DNA of 64,000 nucleotides, from NCBI RefSeq assembly GCF_020023735.2, contig NZ_CP076444.2, positions 1,069,501 to 1,133,500 of the forward strand. The letters are read 5' to 3'. The notes under the pieces are model-generated. The model worked only from the letters and a program-made list of their open reading frames with translations. It ran no database searches and was not told where the DNA came from. Within the stretch, counting starts at the first letter, position 1. Each line of letters begins with the position of its first letter. A program made the position numbers and the translations under genes. Of the stretch, positions 17,836 to 27,200 are shown piece by piece. This DNA is from Mycoavidus sp. HKI (GTDB taxonomy: Bacteria; Pseudomonadota; Gammaproteobacteria; Burkholderiales; Burkholderiaceae).

Positions 17836-18600
17836 TCATATAGATATAAAAAGTTCGCTACACGCCTCACATCGGATATGAAGATTGGGCTTTCCCCACA
17901 CGTTGACATCACAAATTGGGCAGGAATATTTTGTCTTTGATTTGGCCTTTTGCTGTTCGGCATGGTGTTCAAAATGGGGAATCAATGTCGCCATAGGTAT
18001 GCTAAGGAGGCTTTCTGGGGAAGGTATCAAAGGCTGCAAGAGCATAGACCCATCTTGATCTGGAGAGAGTGGAATAACTGAGTGTTGTGATAGGTTCAAA
18101 ATATCAGACCTTGGGATTCTGCGATCTGCCCATCTAAATTGGTGGCCTGATTCGATCAACTCAATACACGCTTGCTTAAACTGGCCGGTCTTGATCAAAT
18201 AATCAGACATTCTTTGTCCAGTTTTATCTCCACCTGGACGACCAGTTGAGCTTGGCATTAAGCCTATAGATTCCATTTTGTCGGCCCATTCACGATTATG
18301 ATAACCAGAGCGACTTGGCCTACCAAATTCATGCTGCCATAAATGGCATTGTTCATGCACTAAAGTTTGAAAGACTTCAACGATTTTGCTGTTAGCAAAA
18401 TAAGCAGGATTTAGAGCTATTTCATGAACGTTTTTTTCACCCTCATTGCTCCATCGAAGAGGGGAAAAGAAACCTAGCGTATTTTTCTCGCGCTGCACCG
18501 TAATAAGGCAAGATGGCAGTGCATTCTCAAAGAGCGTCTTATTAAACCAGTCATAAGCCTGTTGTAGCTGGCTATAAAATTCATACGTTGGTTTGATCAT
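17836..18600 (-). CDS. SprT-like zinc metalloprotease domain protein
   Basis: A SprT-family protein. The motif FQTLVHEQCHLWQHEFG holds the HExxH zinc site (His-Glu-Gln-Cys-His), with a downstream YHNREWADKM supplying the probable third ligand. A C-terminal zinc ribbon (YSCPICDVNVWGKPN, IRCEACSELF) follows, as in SprT and Spartan proteins. Spartan cleaves DNA-protein crosslinks; bacterial accessory copies are often plasmid- or phage-borne and have unknown targets. The frame is open to 18642, but ATG 18600 (MIKPTYEFY) has AGGA about 11 bases upstream, whereas the earlier ATG at 18612 abuts the palindrome. The start is therefore uncertain between 18600 and 18612. Confidence 0.85.
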   Translation of the reverse strand: MIKPTYEFYSQLQQAYDWFNKTLFENALPSCLITVQREKNTLGFFSPLRWSNEGEKNVHEIALNPAYFANSKIVEVFQTLVHEQCHLWQHEFGRPSRSGYHNREWADKMESIGLMPSSTGRPGGDKTGQRMSDYLIKTGQFKQACIELIESGHQFRWADRRIPRSDILNLSQHSVIPLSPDQDGSMLLQPLIPSPESLLSIPMATLIPHFEHHAEQQKAKSKTKYSCPICDVNVWGKPNLHIRCEACSELFISI

Positions 18601-18613
18601 TCGAGTTTTCATC

Positions 18614-18643
18614 CTTGAATTGTATCGTACGATACAATTCAAG
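18614..18643. promoter_or_regulatory. Perfect 30-bp palindrome upstream of the SprT-like gene
   Basis: A 15-bp arm beginning cttgaattgtatcgt is followed without a gap by its exact complement (centre between 18628 and 18629). It lies directly before the SprT-like start, where a dimeric or tetrameric repressor could block transcription. No T-run follows, so a terminator is less likely. A DNA operator fits better than an RNA hairpin, because a hairpin would need a loop from the central bases. Confidence 0.6.
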
Positions 18644-18756
18644 CCCCAAAAAATTTAATAAAAACAGTTTCCCTCTCGATTCTGAGCCACCACCTTATGC
18701 TAAGCGATTTATATCGCTGATCTGAGGTATGTGTGATAACTAAACTTGGATGTATT

Positions 18757-18857
18757 ATGATGAGCATGCGCGAGCTTGACCGAGTTAAGGTCAGAGGCAG
18801 TTATCGAACGTCATTTGAAGCATTACCAGGCAGCAGAACGCCTAGGATTGAGCATTT
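18757..18857 (+). pseudogene. ISNCY-type transposase N-terminal remnant, frameshifted
   Basis: The start MMSMRELDRVKV is followed, after one extra base at 18793, by EAVIERHLKHYQAAERLGLS in the next frame. This is the N-terminal helix-turn-helix of ISNCY-family transposases as I recall it. No further transposase sequence follows. Confidence 0.6.
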
Positions 18858-19040
18858 GATTGGTTCTAATGCATTATTTTAATACTGTAGTTAAATATTG
18901 ATGAGTACAGCTGAAATACGCAGCTGAAATTTCAAATAACATTAACTTTTGTGAAAGTGAAAGCTGAAAAATAGACAGGACATATGGATTTGATTCTGGA
19001 ATTTTTCTTATCTAAACTCCATTCGGATTAGGAAACAAAA

Positions 19041-21338
19041 ATGCTTTTATCGAAACTCTCCCCAGTCGCTTTTGCGCTCAGTACACTCCCTTTATCTCTA
19101 ACCAATGCACGCACAAGCGAGAGGCGTGATGACCTGAATAGTCACGTTCATTTTTCAAATGATTCGCAATACAAAGTCTCTGCGCAGCCAGTACAAATAG
19201 TACAGAAAGCGGCAGACAACAAAGTTGCAGATCATTTAAGAAATGCGCTGACTTTCCCTCTTTCCACTATAGCTACCTTGCCTCCCGAGACAAACAAAGT
19301 ACCTTGCACTGTAGCTGCTTCTTCTCTTCATGGGATTGTTTACGGCATGCCAGATACGAGCGTGCCAGCGGGAGCTGGTGTACCCATTACCATGATGGGG
19401 CAGCTGAGAGCACTTTTTGATCTCATTAGGGCAGCACCAGATTTCACGCAAGTAGAGATAGACCTTGGCGACGGTAACCCGATACGTGTGTTGGATACGA
19501 AGACGGGAGATAAATTCTTGCCTGGTAAGCTGGCACTTGGCCTGTCGAATATATTGATTGATATGAAAGCGAAAGGTGATCCGAATTATGCAGATTACCT
19601 TGCAGCATATCAAAAAATAACTACCGCGATGATGGCGCAGATAAGTAACGTTGATTACCTCTATACAAATAACTCTTGGGGCGAGCTATATTACCTTATT
19701 GCACTCAATAATTTTAAAGAACAGCATATGCTCAATGAAGTTTTCAATGACGCAATGCTGGCTATACTGGAAAATCGTCTGACCTTCTACGATATGTTTG
19801 GCGCACCTCAAAATGACAAGTTGGAGACCTACCCTGAAGTAAGCAGGCCGATTGATATCGCATCGCTTAATTCTGCTAAAAATTATTACGGAGTCGCTTA
19901 CGGAATTGCCGGGTTGAGACAAAAGCTAGGGTGGAGCAATCCAACTTTCTTCTCTTCTACCAACCCCACCGTGGCATGGATGAGTGCGCGTGATGCACTT
20001 TTGTATGCAATTATTAATCATATTAGGAATGATTCTTCTGGTGGATTCTCCGACGAAGCCTCGAATGTTAATAAGACCTACTATGACCAGGCGCGCTTTG
20101 ATCGATACAGCACTCTGCTCATTGCTGAAGTCGTCGAACGCACTCTTGAAATGGGAAATGAGGCTAATTTAACGCAGGAATTGAAAGGCTATCTGCGAAA
20201 ATCAGTTGATCTGATTTTTCCTCAGCTCAATACTGATGGTCAAGGTTTCAACTATGGCCGATCTATTGGTCCATATGGGGATTCTGGTTTTGCAGAAATC
20301 CTAACGGCAGCAGCAAATGCAGGTGTGTTGTCGGCACAAGAAATGCAGATAGCTTATTCATTTATTTGTAAATCAGCTTATCGCTTTAGCACTTTTTGGT
20401 ACGACTCGACCTTGCCTACTCCGTCCGTGAATATGTGGGTTAAAGGTCGTGGAACGGATGCCTATCGCGGCAAGCAGCGTGCCCTGGGTGAAAATTTCAG
20501 CCTCTTATTTCAATATATGTATGTGAATGCTTGGTGGAACAAGCTGGGTTTTGAGGGTAAGGCACCTACGCCTGATGATGATTTCCAAGCCTGGCTAGAT
20601 AAGGAGCCGCGTTATACCCTCACCTGGTACAACTTGCCTACCGATAAAGGTCACCCATATAGTGCAGCATTAATCACGGTGCGCGACGGCAAGCGTGTAA
20701 TTAATTTGAATCTAAGCCAAGCACCGGACTTTAACGCGAATACTCCGTACTATCCAGAAATTTTTTCCAATAAGTTGATCTATGGAACAGCAGATCGGGG
20801 TTACGCATTGTTGATTCCTCAAGTTTCTTATCAGGAAAAAAATTACATTCCGATCACCTATTACAAAAATCTGCGTATGCAGGAACTCGATGCTCAGGTT
20901 ATTGTATCCTTCGATACGACCAACTTTAGATTAGCTGGAAGAAACGTAGAATATGCAACAGATATTGACCTACAAGCCCATACAGTTATAACGTTTGAAC
21001 GAGGTACTATAATGCGAACAGATACGCTAAGTTCTAAAATGCTAACTGGAAATATCACCGTTGAGACCGACTTCACCTCTTTTGCTGATTTTCAGAATAC
21101 TGCAGTTAATGAAGATGGTTTTTCAGTACGCTATGTAAATAGTGATGTCACAAACTATAGCACCACAGGATTTGATAGCTGTACATTGTCTAATTTTGAA
21201 ATGGTAGATGGGAAAACCAATCCATTTTCAACAACCCCGATCGGGCAGTTAAACTCGAATTTTGCATGTACGACGCGCCCCTTCGCACTGAAAGCAGGCA
21301 GTGATCGCGTTTTTACTTGGGTTTTGAAGTATGCTTGA
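19041..21338 (+). CDS. Secreted protein, probable alpha/alpha-barrel polysaccharide-active enzyme (copy 1)
   Basis: A 765-aa protein with a signal peptide (MLLSKLSPVAFALSTLPLSL, cleavage probably after TNA). Residues about 60-480 are helix-rich with NNSWGELYYLIALNNF, DGQGFNYGRSIGPYGDSGF and WVKGRGTDAYRGKQRALGEN. The C-terminal 280 residues look beta-rich (YTLTWYNLPTDKGHPYSAAL, YALLIPQVSY, VIVSFDTTNFRLAG). An alpha/alpha toroid followed by a beta-sandwich is the plan of several polysaccharide-lyase families, and the GRS motif also recalls DUF2264. I do not recognise the exact family, so substrate and catalysis are open. A paralogue follows on the same strand, 168 bp away by its annotated start. 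Ribosome site AGGA at 19030-19033. Confidence 0.7.
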   Translation: MLLSKLSPVAFALSTLPLSLTNARTSERRDDLNSHVHFSNDSQYKVSAQPVQIVQKAADNKVADHLRNALTFPLSTIATLPPETNKVPCTVAASSLHGIVYGMPDTSVPAGAGVPITMMGQLRALFDLIRAAPDFTQVEIDLGDGNPIRVLDTKTGDKFLPGKLALGLSNILIDMKAKGDPNYADYLAAYQKITTAMMAQISNVDYLYTNNSWGELYYLIALNNFKEQHMLNEVFNDAMLAILENRLTFYDMFGAPQNDKLETYPEVSRPIDIASLNSAKNYYGVAYGIAGLRQKLGWSNPTFFSSTNPTVAWMSARDALLYAIINHIRNDSSGGFSDEASNVNKTYYDQARFDRYSTLLIAEVVERTLEMGNEANLTQELKGYLRKSVDLIFPQLNTDGQGFNYGRSIGPYGDSGFAEILTAAANAGVLSAQEMQIAYSFICKSAYRFSTFWYDSTLPTPSVNMWVKGRGTDAYRGKQRALGENFSLLFQYMYVNAWWNKLGFEGKAPTPDDDFQAWLDKEPRYTLTWYNLPTDKGHPYSAALITVRDGKRVINLNLSQAPDFNANTPYYPEIFSNKLIYGTADRGYALLIPQVSYQEKNYIPITYYKNLRMQELDAQVIVSFDTTNFRLAGRNVEYATDIDLQAHTVITFERGTIMRTDTLSSKMLTGNITVETDFTSFADFQNTAVNEDGFSVRYVNSDVTNYSTTGFDSCTLSNFEMVDGKTNPFSTTPIGQLNSNFACTTRPFALKAGSDRVFTWVLKYA
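21002..21250 (+). repeat. 249-bp tract shared with 23441-23689 (gene-conversion candidate), copy 1
   Basis: Differs from 23441-23689 at one base only (gaagat against aaagat), while the flanking parts of the two genes differ at roughly one base in eight. It covers the segment from GTIMRTDTLSS to TTPIGQL. Confidence 0.85.
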
Positions 21339-21506
21339 CCTGCACCTGTTTAAAAATCTGCCCACAAGACAGTTTCGATTAACCGATCTACCAGATCGTC
21401 GGTCAGACTGCGAGCACGTAGATAGACAAAGGCCGCCAACCAAGTGATGCGTGCCGCGTCGGGGGCTGATTACTACGCTCACGTTACAATCAGCTTAGGA
21501 GATAAA

Positions 21507-23777
21507 ATGCATTTGTCGAAACTCACCCCAATTGCCTTTACGCTCGGTATGCTTCCCTTATCTCTAACCAATGCCCGCAAAAGTGAGATATCTGGCAGGC
21601 AGAATGGCCAAGTTGATTCGCAATGTAAAGTCTCTCTACAGTCAGGACAAATAGTACGGCAAGCGGAAGAAGGCAAGGTTGCCGATTATTGGAAAAACGC
21701 GCTAGCTTATCCCACTATAACTACTTCGCCACCCAAAGCGAACAAGATGCTTCGCAATGTGGCGGCTTCTTCTCTTCATGGGATTGTTTACGGCATGCCT
21801 GATACGAACGTGCCAGCGGGAGCAGGTGTGCCTATTACCATGATGGGGCAGTTGAGAGCACTTTTTGATCTCATTAGGGCAGCACCAGATTTCACGCAAG
21901 TAGAGATGGATCTTGGCGACGGCAACCCGATACGTGTATTGGATACGAAAACGGGGGATAAATTTTTGCCTGGTAAGCTGGCACTCGGCCTATCGTATAT
22001 ATTGATTGATATGAAAACGAAAGGTGATCCGAATTATGCAAATTACCTTACGGCTTATCAAAAAATAACTACTGCGATGATGGCGCAAACTAGCAATAAA
22101 GATTACCTCTATGCAAATAACTCTTGGGGCGAATTATATTACCTTGTTGCACTCAATAATTTTAAAGAACACGGTATGCTCAATGAGGTTTTCAATGACG
22201 CAATGCTGGCTATACTGGAAAGTCGTTTGACTTTCTGTGATATGTTTGGGGTACATAAAAGCGGCGACTGCCCAGCAATAAGCCGCTCCATTGATATTGA
22301 GTCGCTTAATACGGCTAAAAATTATTATGCAGTCGCATATGGAATTGCTGGCTTGAGACAAAAGCTAGAATGGAGCAATCCGACATTCTTCTCATCCACC
22401 GACCCCGATGTGGCATCGATGAGTGCACGTGATGCACTTTTGCATAAAATTATTGGCCATATTAGAAATGACTCTTCTGGTGGATTCTCCGACGAAGCTT
22501 CGAATGTTAATAAGACCTATTATGACCAGGCACGCTTTGATCGATATAGCGCTGTGCTTATCCCTGAAGTTCTAGAACGCGCTCTTGAGATGGGAGATGA
22601 GACTAATTTAACGCAGGAATTAAAAGGCTATCTGCGAAAATCGGTTGATTTAATTCTTCCCCAACTCAATATGGATGGTCAGGGTTTCAACTATGGCCGG
22701 TCTATCGGCCCATATGGAGATACAGGTTTTACGGAAATCCTAACTGCAGCAGCAAATGCAGGCGTGTTATCCGCACAGGAAATGCAGATAGTTTATGCAT
22801 TCACCTGTAAATCGGCTTATCGCTATAGCACTTTCTGGTACGACGCTACCTTGCCTACTCCATCCGTAAATATGTGGGTTAAAGGTCGCGGGACAGACGC
22901 TTACCGCGGCACGAATCGTGCCATGGGTGAAAATTTTAGCCTCTTATACCATTATATGTATGTGAATGCTTGGTGGAATAAGCTAGGTTTTGGCGGTAAG
23001 GCACCTATGCCTGATGCTGATTTTCAAGCCCGGCTAAATATGATGCCGAATTATACCCTTACTTGGTACAACTTGCCTACTGATAAGGACCACCCATATA
23101 GTGCAGCACTGGTCACGGTACGCGATGGAAAGCGCGTAATTAATCTGAACCTAAACCAAGCCCCCGACCTTAACTCGCATACTCCATACTATCCAATACC
23201 TTTTTCCGACAAGTTAATTTATGGAACAACAGATGTGGGTTACGCATTATTGATTCCTCAGGTTTCTTATAATGAGAAAAATTACATTCCAGTCACCTAT
23301 TATAAAAATCTAAATGTGCAGGAACGCAATAGCCAGGTTATTGTATCCTTCGATACGACAAACTTTAGGTTAGCTAGAAAAAACGCAGAATATACAACGG
23401 ATATTGACCTACAAGCCCATACAGTTATAACGTTTGAGCAAGGTACTATAATGCGAACAGATACGCTAAGTTCTAAAATGCTAACTGGAAATATCACCGT
23501 TGAGACCGACTTCACCTCTTTTGCTGATTTTCAGAATACTGCAGTTAATAAAGATGGTTTTTCAGTACGCTATGTAAATAGTGATGTCACAAACTATAGC
23601 ACCACAGGATTTGATAGCTGTACATTGTCTAATTTTGAAATGGTAGATGGGAAAACCAATCCATTTTCAACAACCCCGATCGGGCAGTTGCATTCGAATT
23701 TTTCATGTACAACGCACCCCTTCACACTGAAAGCAGACAGTGATCGCGTTTTTACTTGGGTTTTAAAGTACGCTTGA
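21507..23777 (+). CDS. Secreted protein, probable alpha/alpha-barrel polysaccharide-active enzyme (copy 2)
   Basis: Paralogue of the preceding gene, about 80-85 percent identical by eye over the whole length. The frame is open from 21444, but the ATG at 21507 carries a ribosome site (AGGAG at 21497-21501) and starts the signal peptide MHLSKLTPIAFTLGMLPLSL, matching copy 1. The predicted product is 756 aa. The most variable parts are the mature N-terminus (residues 25-70) and a loop near CDMFGVHKSGDCPAISR, which has two cysteines absent from copy 1. The conserved GRSIGPYGD and WVKGRGTDAYRG motifs are kept, so both copies probably work. A secreted duplicate pair would suit remodelling of a host or self polysaccharide; this is inference. 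Confidence 0.7.
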   Translation: MHLSKLTPIAFTLGMLPLSLTNARKSEISGRQNGQVDSQCKVSLQSGQIVRQAEEGKVADYWKNALAYPTITTSPPKANKMLRNVAASSLHGIVYGMPDTNVPAGAGVPITMMGQLRALFDLIRAAPDFTQVEMDLGDGNPIRVLDTKTGDKFLPGKLALGLSYILIDMKTKGDPNYANYLTAYQKITTAMMAQTSNKDYLYANNSWGELYYLVALNNFKEHGMLNEVFNDAMLAILESRLTFCDMFGVHKSGDCPAISRSIDIESLNTAKNYYAVAYGIAGLRQKLEWSNPTFFSSTDPDVASMSARDALLHKIIGHIRNDSSGGFSDEASNVNKTYYDQARFDRYSAVLIPEVLERALEMGDETNLTQELKGYLRKSVDLILPQLNMDGQGFNYGRSIGPYGDTGFTEILTAAANAGVLSAQEMQIVYAFTCKSAYRYSTFWYDATLPTPSVNMWVKGRGTDAYRGTNRAMGENFSLLYHYMYVNAWWNKLGFGGKAPMPDADFQARLNMMPNYTLTWYNLPTDKDHPYSAALVTVRDGKRVINLNLNQAPDLNSHTPYYPIPFSDKLIYGTTDVGYALLIPQVSYNEKNYIPVTYYKNLNVQERNSQVIVSFDTTNFRLARKNAEYTTDIDLQAHTVITFEQGTIMRTDTLSSKMLTGNITVETDFTSFADFQNTAVNKDGFSVRYVNSDVTNYSTTGFDSCTLSNFEMVDGKTNPFSTTPIGQLHSNFSCTTHPFTLKADSDRVFTWVLKYA
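23441..23689 (+). repeat. 249-bp tract shared with 21002-21250, copy 2
   Basis: See 21002-21250. Both copies lie at the same place in the two paralogues, offset by 2439 bp. Confidence 0.85.
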
Positions 23778-24072
23778 CCGTACTTCTCAATAACCTGGGG
23801 CGAGCGGCGGCAAACTGCTCAAGCATGCGTATTTCAGCGATGGTGACCGGCGATTTCAGAATTATCGAGACCGGTTATTCTACAACCCATTTGATATCCG
23901 GTATCACCCGGTATGCAGAACTGGGCAAGATTCGACTTGCATAATCTGCCAGCGGAAAATCAAATGTCTACATGGACGCTCCCGGTTTGCCAAGCTTTCA
24001 ATTTATGGGGTTTGAGGCGTAGTGGAACGGAAAACCGGGTTAAGCACCAGCTATAATATTTTACTGCTGTCC
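23778..24072. other. Gene-free stretch after the secreted pair
   Basis: Only broken short frames are present; no recognisable gene. It probably belongs to the transposon debris that follows. Confidence 0.3.
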
Positions 24073-24180
24073 TCACTCTGCGTTCGCTGGGTCATGTAGC
24101 GATCGCAGCTCACCCTTTGTCACAGCCTTGGGCACCAAGAACGAATAGCGCCCCAGCATATTAATGTGGTCGTGCATAAA
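24073..24180 (-). pseudogene. Tn3-family transposase C-terminal remnant
   Basis: Minus-strand frame FMHDHINMLGRYSFLVPKAV then TKGELRSLHDPANAE and stop. This fits the end of Tn3-family TnpA (EHINxxGxYxF ... LRPLRxP). Nothing upstream belongs to it. Confidence 0.55.
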
Positions 24181-24193
24181 GGCCTCCGATGAA

Positions 24194-24262
24194 GATAGTT
24201 TGATGGCGGTCATCATTGCCCAGGCGCTCAATCATGGCAACTTGAGCATGGCCGAAAAATGA
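24194..24262 (+). pseudogene. Tn3-family transposase internal remnant
   Basis: DSLMAVIIAQALNHGNLSMA followed by EK and stop corresponds to the Tn3 TnpA segment usually written LLAALLADGTNLGLxRMAE. It is in opposite orientation to the neighbouring C-terminal scrap and runs into the NRPS start codon. Confidence 0.6.
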
Positions 24263-27200
24263 TGAAAAGACAATTCTATTCCTGCGTCATCGTAGGCAGT
24301 ACTACCTTAGCTATCGAATGCGCTAAACATCTACGTGCTGCAGGTCACGTACTCGAGGCTGTACTGCCCACAGATGAGACAGTCAATACTTGGACTATCC
24401 GTGAGGAGCTACCTCTTGTATCCTCTATAGAGCAGTTCGATAAACTACTCGCTAACAAACCCATCGATGTACTTTTTTCTATCGTTAACCCCTTCCTGCT
24501 GACGCCCTCTTTATTGCGTCATGTGCGTTACGCATTCAACTACCATGATGCGCCTTTGCCGCGCTACGCAGGAACCCATGCGACCTCTTGGGCTTTGCTG
24601 GCACACGAAAAACGCTATGCCGTTACATGGCACCAAATAGTGAGCAAGGCCGATGCAGGAAATATTGTCGTGCAGTGTCCGGTGGAGATAAGTCCTACTG
24701 ATACAGCGCTGTCATTAAATTTGAAATGCTACCAAGCTGCTAGTCATGGCTTTAGCAAGCTCGTAGAGCGTCTGGCTACAGACACGCTCACGTATCAAGT
24801 GCAGGATTTAACACTTAGAAATTTTTTCGCCAAATATCGCCGCCCCAATGCTGCTGGCTGTTTATGCTGGCTGCATACGGCGCAGGATTTGTCAGCTTTG
24901 GTACGCGCATTAGACTTTGGAGGCTATCATTCTAACTCGCTAACCTTACCCAAACTCCTGTTAGCCAACTGCATTGTGCAGGTTGCCCAATTAGATATCC
25001 TAGCGCATCGTTCTGGATCTGCGCCTGGCACCTTGCTTAAGGTCGAGCCAGATCGTTGGCACATAACGACTGGTAGCGAAGATGTCGCTATTAGCAAATT
25101 TACAAACTTCATTGGCGAATCGTTCAATGCTCAACAATTAGCCCTAGAGCTAGGACTGTGCGTAGGTGATCGTCTACCCATCCTGCCAAACAAGCAGATT
25201 CAAATTTTGACCGAGGAACATGAAACGGCTGCAAAATATGAATCTTTCTGGCTTGAACGTCTGAAACATTTTAAATTGCTGCAATGGCCCTTTAAGCAAT
25301 CTCATGCCTCCTCCGTCACACCGAACTGGCAAGTAAGTGAATGGTATGTCCCGAATATGCTAGAGAGTTTTGTCCAAGCTCAACGCATCGAATACCTTTT
25401 AAGCGCTTTCTTGGTTTATCTAGCCCGTATTAGCGGCGAGACTACTCTCCAGTTAGGCTGGATGCCTGCGTTACCTGCACCGCTGTTGCAGAATTTCTTC
25501 TCTCCTGTTGTACCGATGGAGATTGAAATTGATTTAAAGCGAAGTTTCTCCGAAATTCAGGCTGACGTTTCGGCCGAACATACCCGCCTCACTCAACACG
25601 CAACTTACCCGTACGATCTCATCGCACGTTACCCACAACTTCGAGCTATCGAAGCACTACGTTCACCCCGACCTTGGCAGATTGTTATCGCTATCGTGCC
25701 CAATCATGTTTCTGAAGAATTTAAAGATTCTGCGGCACAAGCCACTCGACAATTTTTTGCGGCAACAGCATGCGCAGAGCGCTTGACACTTCAATTATCG
25801 GAACAAGATGGCAGTTTCCGGTGGCTGTACGATGCGCAATATTTAACGCATGAGCAAATCGAGCAGATCACACAGCATCTATTAGAGCTCATACAAGCAG
25901 CGCTTAAGTCACAGCCCTCTCATCGGCCTGCAGGGCAATTGAATTTATTACCACCCGCTGAGCGTAAATTACTGCTGCATACCTGGGGCCAAGGCAAAAC
26001 TTTGTTGCCCAATGAGCAATGCGTGCATGAACTATTTGAAGAGCAAGTGCAACGCAATCCTGAAGCAATTGCACTGTTCTTTAACGATCAACAATTAAGC
26101 TACGCTGAACTCAATATTCAAGCCAACCGTCTGGCTCATCGCTTACTCAAGCACGGGGTTAAACCTGATACGCCAGTGGCGCTTTTGCTGCAGCGTTCGC
26201 CGCAATTAATTATTGCAACCTTGGCTGTTCTTAAAGCAGGAGGCGCTTATCTGCCTTTGCCTGAACACGAGCCTGATAATCGCTTGCAAAGTGTACTTAA
26301 TGAAACCCGCGCCCCACTTATATTAACGGACAACACGCTACAAAAACGCTGCGAAAACTTGGGTATCCAAGTCATTGCTGTCGATTCCGATATTTCACTA
26401 GCTAACGAATCTAGCCAGAACCATAATGTGTTCTGTGTGCCTAAGCAACTAGCCTATTTGATGTACACATCAGGCTCTACTGGCCGACCCAAAGGCATTG
26501 GTATTACCCACTACAATGTACTCAACCTGGCTTTGAATAGCTGTCTGACCGAGGCGAGAGGCCGCGTGCTACTGCATTCGCCGTATGCGTTTGATGCCTC
26601 CACGTATGAATTATGGACACCGCTCCTCACAGGTGGACAGATCGTCATCGCTCCTCCTGGCAAACTTGATACACAAGCACTGCAGGATGTGATTACACGC
26701 TACCAGGTTAGTGCGCTTTGGCTTACCGCTGGATTGTTTCAACTCATGGTAGAAGGGGATCTACACTACCTTCGCGGCGTCCGTCATTTGATGTCAGGCG
26801 GCGATGCCATCTCACCCACTACCGTCGAGCGCGTGCTCAAATATTGCCCTGAGCTGCGCTTTACGAATGGCTATGGACCTACAGAAACCACGACCTTCGC
26901 CCTCTCTTATCCGGTGCAACGGCCGTATGCAGCGCAAGCCTCAGTACCCATTGGTGCACTACTAGATAATTTACAAGCCTATGTATTAGATGCAGGGCTA
27001 TGTTGCGTGCCTATCGGTATCATCGGCGAACTCTACCTGGGTGGTGCAAGCGTGGCCCGCGGCTATATCAATCGGCCAGGCTTGAGTGCGGAGCGTTTTA
27101 TTGCAAATCCATTCGGCCCTGCTGGTACGCGACTGTATCGCACCGGCGATTTGGTACGCTGGCGCACTGATGGCATATTGGACTTTATCGGTCGCGCCGA

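Noticed and set aside
19041-21338. Firm assignment as hyaluronate/chondroitin lyase
   Set aside because: The fold plan fits, but the catalytic Asn-His-Tyr-Arg set could not be identified by eye.
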